Assembly (NCBI GenBank): GCA_963675135.1
Contig: OY776131.1
Location: forward strand, 23,241,881 to 23,305,880
From: Galeopsis tetrahit
Taxonomy: Eukaryota; Streptophyta; Magnoliopsida; Lamiales; Lamiaceae
DNA length: 64,000 nt
Direction of reading: 5' to 3'
The notes below the pieces were generated by a model. That model saw only the letters and a program-made list of their open reading frames with translations. It did not search any database and had not been told where the DNA came from. Position numbers and translations under genes: made by a program. Below, piece after piece: positions 57,826 to 64,000 of the stretch (its first letter is position 1; the number at the start of each line of letters is the position of its first letter).

Positions 57826-59283
57826 TGTTGGGATATAAATTCACCCTAAGCCCCACTTGAAGTTAGAATAGTTTTGATGGCCAAAACACTTAGAGTTTAT
57901 AAATGTAATAGGATCAGCTGACTTGTATAGAACAGCTTAGACTAGTCTTGTGTGATCAACTGTATTGATATCAGCTGATCAGCACAGTCCTGGCTTACAT
58001 GCCTATCCTCAAGATAAGAAGAGTAGAAGACATGAAGACTAGAAGATCCTTGAAGACCAGATAAGTTAAGGTGCTTGTATACCTACTTATCTGATGGAGT
58101 CCCAGATTAAAGATGGCCTAAAGCAGTACAAAGAATTACCAGATCAGAAGAGTGTTACTCTGCTGATATCAGAAGACAGAAGACCTAAGGCCAGAAGAGT
58201 AGTCAGAAGACTAGAAGTACAGATCAGAAGACTATGTGCTCTTCCAGGACTCGGCTGATTCCTAAGTCATCTTGCAATTCAAACGAAGACCTACCTTATT
58301 TAGAAGATTGACATGATCCCAGGATTGAAGCAATCAAGCGGCTGGAATCAAGGAATCAAGCCATTATGGAAAGAATGCTCCAACGGCTAGTCAACTCCAA
58401 CGACTAGTTGCAAGCAATCTCCATTATAAATACAAGAGGATGAGAAATCACAAACAAGAAGTCACAAGAGAGAATTCAACAAGCCAAGCAAGCAATCAAA
58501 GCTAAAAGCCATACTGTTCTAAGAATTCTCAAAAGAGCCAGAAACCATTAGATTATCTATAGCTCTTAAGTGATTTATATCCAACCCCTAAGAACATGAA
58601 ACCTGTTCATATTGTATATTCATTGTTTTAGGCATAGTGGTTAAGCAAATTATAAGCTTGAACCATTAGTTGGATACACTTCAAAAACCCCAAACCCTCA
58701 CCGAAAGGTTAAAGTTTTTGAACCCCTTAAAAGTGCAAGTGCTTACAATCACTTGTGGAGACCGTAGCTGTTAGGACGGCTCAGATCTCAAAGTCCTATC
58801 CTTGGGACTATAAAGGTCAAGACCCTTGTAATGTGTGGTAAATTAAAGGGATTAAACATCACGTGTGGACGTGAGAGTGGACGTAGGAACGTATATCCGA
58901 ACCACTATAAATCTGGTGTCATTTACCTTCTGCACTTTACATTTCTGCCTTTACATATATTTTTATATAGTGCATACTGTATTTTCAACTGTCTTCAAAA
59001 CAAGGCCACAACTTTCAAACTAGCATCAGCTGAGTACTTTCATCAAGCAAAACAAGTTAACACTTTCATAAGAAATTAAAAGAACGAGTCTAAACAAGGC
59101 CTACCATAATTCCGCATATAACCTCTTCAATCAGATCACTATAGTCATCTGGACCAGCAGACTTGTAGTCCAGTTGACATAGCAATCAGAAGAGGTTCCC
59201 AACTCTGTTGAAAAAGTTTTAAAGTCTATTCACCCCTCCCCTCTAGGCTTTAATCCCATTCACTACTCGTTCAGGGACCAACA
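57826..59283 (+). repeat. Element C 3' LTR, 1458 bp
   Basis: Same length as the 5' copy, with about 15 substitutions. TATA box at 58425-58432. Followed by TTGTG (59284-59288). The 82-codon frame at 58831 has a corresponding frame in the other LTR and is not a gene. Confidence 0.93.
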
Positions 59284-59288
59284 TTGTG

Positions 59289-59975
59289 ATTTGATTAATG
59301 ATTATATAGGCCAACTTGAGTTCGTTATAAATTAGATTTCACAATTGATCTCTTAATTTAATCATTAATTAAATTTCCTTAGTAGTTTATAATAGTGAAA
59401 GAATTAAAACTGAATCACTATCATTGTCATTTTGGTTCAGTAAAACCATATACTCAAATTTCAGATGTATTGAAGGAAGCTAATATCAATCGAAATGAAC
59501 ATATGTGATGAGACACATTAAGCGTTGTTACCTAGAATATGATTTATGTTCCCTTCACGTATAAAATCAACTTTCAACAACTCCTTTGCATATGCAATAA
59601 CCTGTAAATTAGTAGAATTATTAAATTAGAGAGCTGGATTCTTAATTTGTAAAATTCAAGACAAAATTTATGCATTTGAACTTATGCCTCCAATGAAAGA
59701 TTAGTCATGTCTTATAAAATTTATGATCCTTTGAAAAGACTACACAATAGACAAAACATTGTCTCAAGAGATGACGATAACTCGAATTATCCAAAACCTC
59801 AGTTACTCTCCAGCAAATAATCTAACACATAATCACATAAATCTATTTGAGAGTGAAATTCTTGGAGGAATTAATTTCTTAATGAGAAATATGTTTTCAA
59901 ATAATTTCTTCGTCGTAATTATTTGTATATGGAAAGTGATAGAATTTACAAGTTAATTAACTCCAAACTTTCTTG
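59289..59975. other. AT-rich host-like sequence, no gene seen
   Basis: About 690 bp between element C and the CAF1-like fragment. No repeat family or coding similarity recognised. Confidence 0.5.
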
Positions 59976-59978
59976 AAA

Positions 59979-60222
59979 AGTTTCCATCATTCTAAAGAGC
60001 ATAAAAAAATTATTGACTGGCGTCTCCTCCTCTGTCTTGTGGTAGTTCGTGAGGTTTGGGCTGATAATTTAGAAGACGAACTCAATCTCCTTCGTCAATC
60101 TTTACATCAATTTTCTTTTGCATCCTTCAAAACCAAATTTCCAAGTACCATATTCACTACCCACATAAAATTCTCCAAAATACCGGATTGCGTCGACGAA
60201 GGCGGTCCGTCATTAGGACCGT
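59979..60222 (+). pseudogene. CAF1 deadenylase-like 5' fragment, copy 1
   Basis: In frame from about 60036: VVREVWADNLEDELNLLRQS, then LHQFSFASFKTKFPSTIF. This matches the N-terminus of plant CCR4-associated factor 1 (CAF1/POP2-type) deadenylases, where (I/V)REVW.(D/E)NLE..F.L(I/L)R is followed by (A/S)(M/F)DTEFPG. CAF1 removes poly(A) tails as part of the CCR4-NOT complex. The catalytic D and E of 'DTE' are both Lys here. Only about 50 residues of a roughly 280-residue protein are present. A one-base frame mismatch separates it from the upstream ATGG-like start region. From about 60181 the sequence departs from copy 2, and at 60223 an LTR begins. A gene fragment without function. Confidence 0.7.
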
Positions 60223-61075
60223 TGTTGGATACCAAACGTACAAAATATAGATAAGAACTAAACATGCATCTAAATAGGAGATCAGAATCGTTACCCTTGA
60301 AGATCGAATCTTGATTCCTACTACGAATCTTCTGATCTGTCTCCCAACCTCGTTTCAACATCGAGTGGATGGCACACTATCAAACGTGGAGAAGACGTCC
60401 TTAGTTTCGTCTCCTTGAAACCCTAGCCGATTTTTGCTATTTCGTGTGTGCTAGGGTTTCAAGACTGACATAAGACTCCTTTATATAATCTCCAAAGGTT
60501 TCATGGGCCAGATTAGGGTTCCATTAGAAGGTGTAGAGTTTGGGCTTCTTACAAGACCAAATACTCTTATGTTCAGCCCAGAACATATAATTTGGCCTGA
60601 GAACATTAATTCACCCCACTAGAGAATGAATGTTGCACTCCCGTCCTATCCTGACCCAACTCAAAGCATCTATTATACTCCCTCTGTCCCAGAGGAATTT
60701 GAACCTCTGAGATAGCACACATTTTAAGAAATGTGTAAGAAAAGGTGTAATGAGTGATGTTTTGAGGGGTAGTTTTGTAAACTTTTATGAAGAAAGTAAA
60801 GTAAAAAGTAGGTTGAGTGTGGAAAAGTAATGGCATATGGGTAAATATGAGTATATTTTAAGGGTGAGGGTTATAAAGATATTTCCTTTAATGGAGTGTG
60901 CAAATTGGTATGGGACATCCATATATAGAAAGTGTGCAAATTCCTGTGGGACGGAAGGAGTACTTTTTATAATTCCTTGTGTTCAAGATATCACACGTCC
61001 ATTAATTATTAAAGCTACTGACTACTTTAAATAATTAATGTCTATAATTCCTTGAGTAGTACAACGCAACCTCGT
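60223..61075 (-). repeat. Probable 3' LTR of copia element F, minus strand, boundaries partly inferred
   Basis: The left edge TGTTGGATACCAAACG (minus-strand end ...TATCCAACA) fits a copia LTR terminus. On the minus strand a TATA-like ATTATATAAAGG (about plus 60480-60490) precedes a leader with AAACCCTAGCACACAC and GATTCGATCTTCAAGGGT. No primer site follows its left end, as expected for a 3' LTR beside host DNA. The right edge is unclear (about 61075 is a guess). It contains a MITE at 60678-60960. Confidence 0.45.
60678..60960. mobile_element. Stowaway-type MITE, 283 bp
   Basis: Inverted ends CTCCCTCTGTCCCAGAGGAA...TTCCTGTGGGACGGAAGGAG with TA on each side (60676-60677, 60961-60962). TIRs are less perfect than in the MITE at 34559, so this is an older or different subfamily. 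No coding capacity. It lies inside the F LTR region. Confidence 0.88.
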
Positions 61076-61676
61076 TGTCGTACGAATTAAATCCACCTGT
61101 AGGGTGTAATACGACAATCCTTTATGATTATCCTCAAGGGGACGCCATCAGCCTGGATGTCCAGGAAACGGTGCCCTAATGCCAATAAGTAGAGATCATG
61201 CGAGCGATGTCACTACCTAAAATACTGAGTGTGAAGAATTTAACAAGATTCTCACCTATGGTACATCAAAGTAGTGAACAAGCACCCCACACATCTAAAT
61301 ATCACACTTAGGGTTAAGAATCATAAAAGTCACCAAGACCTCTAGTTCTTCATAATAGTCAAAACAGAAAAATATGTCTTATCTGTAATCCATTCAGTAC
61401 GCAAAACGCACTAGTATAAACTATTGGCCAAGACAAGCTACTAACAAGTTTATACTACAACTTAAAATAATAGTTGTGTCCAGAACTATCTCAGTTGTAA
61501 ATACATTTTATACCTTACACGGAACTGTCAATGTGATCTTTTGTGTGAATACAAACCCTCCACATCGTCTACAATGTAAGATAAGGAGACATACAAGTAA
61601 TCACAAAGAATGTAATAATGTAAAAAATCATTTATTTCAGATAATAAGAAAATCGAATATATTTCCACAAAAGCCC
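61076..61676 (-). other. Element F 3' untranslated region, probable
   Basis: Non-coding. On the minus strand it includes words such as GATTCTTAACCCTAAGTGTG and GTGTCCAGG/GACATCCAGG that I associate with the region between pol and 3' LTR of Angela/TAR-type copia elements. Assignment from memory, low confidence. Confidence 0.35.
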
Positions 61677-61940
61677 ACTAAAAGTATCCATCATTCTAAA
61701 GAGCATAACAAAATTATTTACTATGGCGTCTTTTAAAAGTATCCATCATTCTAAAGAGCATAACAAAATTATTGACTATGGCGTCTTCTCCTTAGTCTTA
61801 TAGTAGTTCGTGAGGTTTGGGCTGCTAATTTAGAAGCCAAACTCAATCTCCTTCGTCAATCTTTACATCAATTTTCTTTTGCATCCTTCGACACCGAATT
61901 TCTAAGTATCATATTCATTACCCACATAAGATTCTCCAAA
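61677..61940 (+). pseudogene. CAF1 deadenylase-like 5' fragment, copy 2
   Basis: About 205 bp similar to copy 1 (roughly 90%), beginning AAAAGTATCCATCATTCTAA and ending at TTCTCCAAA. The first 55 bp, up to ATGGCGTCTT, are tandemly duplicated (61679-61733 and 61734 on). Coding part from about 61791: VVREVWAANLEAKLNLLRQS, then LHQFSFASFDTEFLSIIF. It keeps the catalytic DTE that copy 1 lost. The right end joins directly to the 3' end of element F pol (stop at 61952-61954, opposite strand). Fragment only, non-functional as it stands. Confidence 0.7.
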
Positions 61941-61951
61941 CTTCATCTTAT

Positions 61952-62458
61952 TCAAAGTCTAGCTGTAATACATCGTAAACCAAGACCCTCTACATGTTTC
62001 TCAAAGACTTTTATCGCTAGAGTCTTTGTGAAAGGATCAACCAAATTATCCAACGATACCAACTTAGCCACAACAACGTCTCCTCGAATTATGATATCTC
62101 GTATAATGTGGTACTTCTGCTCTATGTGTTTACTTGATTTGTGGGCTCTAAGTTCTTTAGAGTTTGCCATTGCACCCGTGTTATCACTATAAACAGCGAT
62201 ACACATCGGCATACTCTGAGACACCCCTAATTCCATAAAATAATTATGTAGCCAGACAACCTCCTTGGCAGCTACGTACTCGGCTTCCTTAGTGGAGTCT
62301 GTGATGCATGGAAATACTTCTGAGGTTGACTTCCGTTCATCTCGATCAACATGGAAATCTAAATTGATATAACCCAAAGGAATCAAACTATTTGACTGGT
62401 ATACTAACATATAATCTCGAGTCATATTCAAATACTTGAGAATATGCTTAACAACAGT
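61952..62458 (-). pseudogene. pol: Element F RNase H
   Basis: Minus-strand frame: YQSNSLIPLGYINLDFHVDR, ERKSTSEVFPCITDSTKEAE, VYSDNTGAMANSKELRAHKS, KHIEQKYHIIRDIIIRGDVV and LVDPFTKTLAIKVFEKHVEG. These are RNase H blocks of Angela/Tork-type copia elements. About 20 residues expected between RKSTSE and CITDST (containing the SW(R/K)S(V/K)KQ block) are deleted, as are a few near EYVAAKEVVWL, so the domain could not fold normally. Confidence 0.88.
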
Positions 62459-62971
62459 CTAGTATCCTTGACCAGGGTTAGCCTGATATCTTGCAACCAT
62501 GCCGACTACATAGCAAATATCAGGCCTCGTACACAACATCGCATACATAAGACTTTTTACAGCTGAAGCATAAGGAACCTTATCCATCTCCTCTATCTCC
62601 TTCCGTGTCTTAGGACACATATCCTTCGATAGAGGAACTCCACGTCTGAAAGGTAATACACCCTTCTTGGAAATTTGCATGCCAAAACGAGCAATCACAA
62701 TATCAATGTAAGACGTCTGGGATAAACACAACATTCTCTTTTTCCGATCACGAGTGACCTTAATACCAAGAATGTACGATACATTTCCCATATCCTTCAT
62801 TTGAAACTGTTCTGAAAGCCACACCTTTACATCTGATAATACTTTCACATTGTTGCCAATAAGAAGAATACCATCTACGTACAGTACTAAGAATACCACT
62901 ATATCTCTATTACTCTTCTTGTACACACAACTTTCATTTTGACATTGTTCAAATCCAAAAGATTTGATCAC
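62459..62971 (-). pseudogene. pol: Element F reverse transcriptase, C-terminal half
   Basis: Reads SFGFEQCQNESCVYKKSNRD, then VLYVDGILLIGN: the catalytic YVDD is YVDG (plus 62870-62881), losing the second active-site aspartate. QFQMKDMGNVSYILGIKVTR and the CLSQTSYIDIVIARFGMQ block follow, then CTRPDICYVVGMVARYQANP, ending at a stop 62459-62461. RT activity is therefore not expected. Confidence 0.9.
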
Positions 62972-63464
62972 CTCGTCAAAACGAATGTTCCAAGACCTAG
63001 AAGCTTGCTTTATCCCATAAAGAGACTTTTTTCAGTTTTCAGACTAGATGCTCTTGGCTTTTCTTCACATAACCCTAGGGTTGCTGCATATAGATGTCCT
63101 TATCCAAATTTCCATTAAGGAAAACTGTCTTCGCATCCATTTGCCAAACCTCATAGTTCATGTGATTAGCTATTGATAAGAGAATCCAGATCGACTTTAG
63201 AATGGCTACTGGAGAAAAGGTCTCGTCATAGTAGATTCATTCTTTCTAGGTAAAACCCTTTGCCACCAACCGTGCCTTAAAACCAGTAATCTGCCCATCA
63301 GATCCTCTCTTACGTCTGTAGACCCACTTACACCCAAAATTTTTCTTGTCGTGGAGAAGTTCACTTAGGTCATACACTTCCATAGCATCCATAGATTCAA
63401 TTTCTGAATCTATGGACTTGTGCCAAAACTCTTCATCTTTGTCTTGAATTTCCTCTTTGTAAGT
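62972..63464 (-). pseudogene. pol: Element F reverse transcriptase, N-terminal half, frameshifted
   Basis: Minus-strand pieces in more than one frame: DEEFWHKSIDSEIESMDAME, NFGCKWVYRRKRGSDGQITG, FKARLVAKGFT, YYDETFSPVAILKSIWILLS and WQMDAKTVFLNGNLDKDIYM. Stops and indels between about 63000 and 63250 disrupt it. The first catalytic Asp (QMDAK) is present. Confidence 0.8.
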
Positions 63465-63857
63465 TCAGGGGTCGTTTTCATCATGTTCATCGCTTGGAGT
63501 TAAGTTCACAAACTCTCCCATAAACATGAAACGATCAGGTTGGCGAACAACCCTTCCACTACGACGAGGCAATGTATACAAAGGTTTATTAGAGTAACCA
63601 CGTTGTGAAGTCTCCTGTGGTATTTCCTCTTTCACACTCGGTGTGCCATTGTCTCCTCTCAACTCATTTATAATGATCTTACTATTGGACTTATGCTCAT
63701 TCATATAGTCTTCTTCTAAAAATCGGGCATTGGTACTCACCACCACCCTCTGATCATTAAGACTATGAAAATAACCACCTCTCGTTCCTTTAAGGTATCC
63801 TACAAACAACCGTACTTCAGTTGTAGGTGTCAACTTATTAGCTTCCTTATTCACCAT
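63465..63857 (-). pseudogene. pol: Element F integrase C-terminus and RT linker
   Basis: Frame reading MVNKEANKLTPTTEVRLFVG, GTRGGYFHSLNDQRVVVSTN, ARFLEEDYMNEHKSNSKII and SNKPLYTLPRRSGRVVRQPD. This is the 'FVGYPKGTRGYYFY...VFVSTNARFLEEDY' integrase tail typical of Angela/Tork elements, followed by the PRRSGR.VR.P(D) linker before RT. Confidence 0.87.
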
Positions 63858-64000
63858 ATGTGCTGGACAACCCCAAACCCGAATGTGATTTAGACTAGGC
63901 TTTCACCAGACCACAATTCAATCAGAGTTTTTGGAACCATTTTAGAAGGTACGTTTAGAAGGTACGCCACTATTTCAAAGGCATATCCCCAAAAAAGGTA
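63858..64000 (-). pseudogene. pol: Element F integrase, cut by the window end
   Basis: Minus strand reads YLFWGYAFEIVAYLLN, VPSKMVPKTLIELWSG, with a stop, then ITFGFGVVQHIW, matching integrase C-terminal wording (WGYA..TA.YILN.VPSK.V..TP.ELW). The element continues to the right of the window. Confidence 0.8.

Larger units (their letters stand above)
45836..59283 (+). mobile_element. Copia element C (relative of B), 13.4 kb
   Basis: Two 1458-bp LTRs with about 15 differences (1.0%), target duplication TTGTG (45831-45835, 59284-59288), primer site TGGTATCAGAGCAG and polypurine tract. Order: gag, protease, integrase, RT, RNase H, a 1.9-kb spacer and a long additional ORF (about 1250 codons). 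Gag and pol are clearly related to those of B but distinct. Very few disabling changes: one gag-pol frameshift, two pol stops and one stop in the additional ORF. A recent, nearly complete element. Confidence 0.92.

Noticed and set aside
60606..61034. Open frames at 60606-60836 (minus) and 60837-61034 (plus)
   Set aside because: Both run through the Stowaway MITE and its flanks, so they are repeat sequence rather than genes.

Overview
This window looks like plant nuclear DNA, most likely a eudicot and from gene-poor, probably pericentromeric, heterochromatin. It is AT-rich, it is dominated by nested Ty1/copia LTR retrotransposons with plant-type tRNA-Met primer sites, and it holds Stowaway-type MITEs, a Tekay-like Ty3/gypsy LTR and a large non-autonomous LTR element. 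I find no intact ordinary host gene. Host-gene content is limited to fragments: a mitochondrial CoA-carrier-like first exon inside a retrotransposon, and two copies of a CAF1-deadenylase-like 5' exon. Species cannot be fixed from the sequence.

Layout. Positions 1-5602 are AT-rich DNA with several local tandem repeats and weak tRNA/SINE-like remnants. Positions 5571-5748 and 13382-14874 are the two halves of one Tekay-like LTR, split by a 7.6-kb coding-poor LTR element on the minus strand (5749-13376, 707-bp LTRs, duplicated target ACATG), here called the LARD. Positions 15087-45741 are copia element A (849/844-bp LTRs, duplicated target CCTTC). A is about 10 kb once its insertions are set aside: element B (16531-31872, target AGAGT) in gag, a Stowaway MITE (34559-34829) between integrase and RT, deleted element E (36696-40303, target ACTAA) after pol, and inverted solo LTR D (42578-43887, target ATTAG/ATTAC) inside A's extra ORF. 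Positions 45836-59283 are element C (1458-bp LTRs, target TTGTG). Positions 59289-64000 hold host-like sequence, the first CAF1-like fragment, the 3' end of a minus-strand copia element F with its own MITE, and the second CAF1-like fragment. F runs off the right edge.

LTR pair differences counted by eye (A about 4.7%, B about 1.6%, E about 1.6% over the retained part, C about 1.0%, LARD about 0.85%) agree with the nesting order: A is oldest, and the elements inside it are younger.

The most interesting theme is an additional ORF (aORF) between pol and the 3' LTR in three different copia elements (A, B and C). It is very long in B (about 1590 codons) and C (about 1250 codons). In each, an N-terminal helical module resembles the plant-specific 'putative plant transposon protein' domain, followed by long disordered and coiled-coil regions. 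A and C have TATA boxes and leader-like sequence just upstream, as if the aORF were transcribed from its own internal promoter. B and C are broken almost only by stops explained by C-to-T changes, as expected for methylated, silenced DNA.
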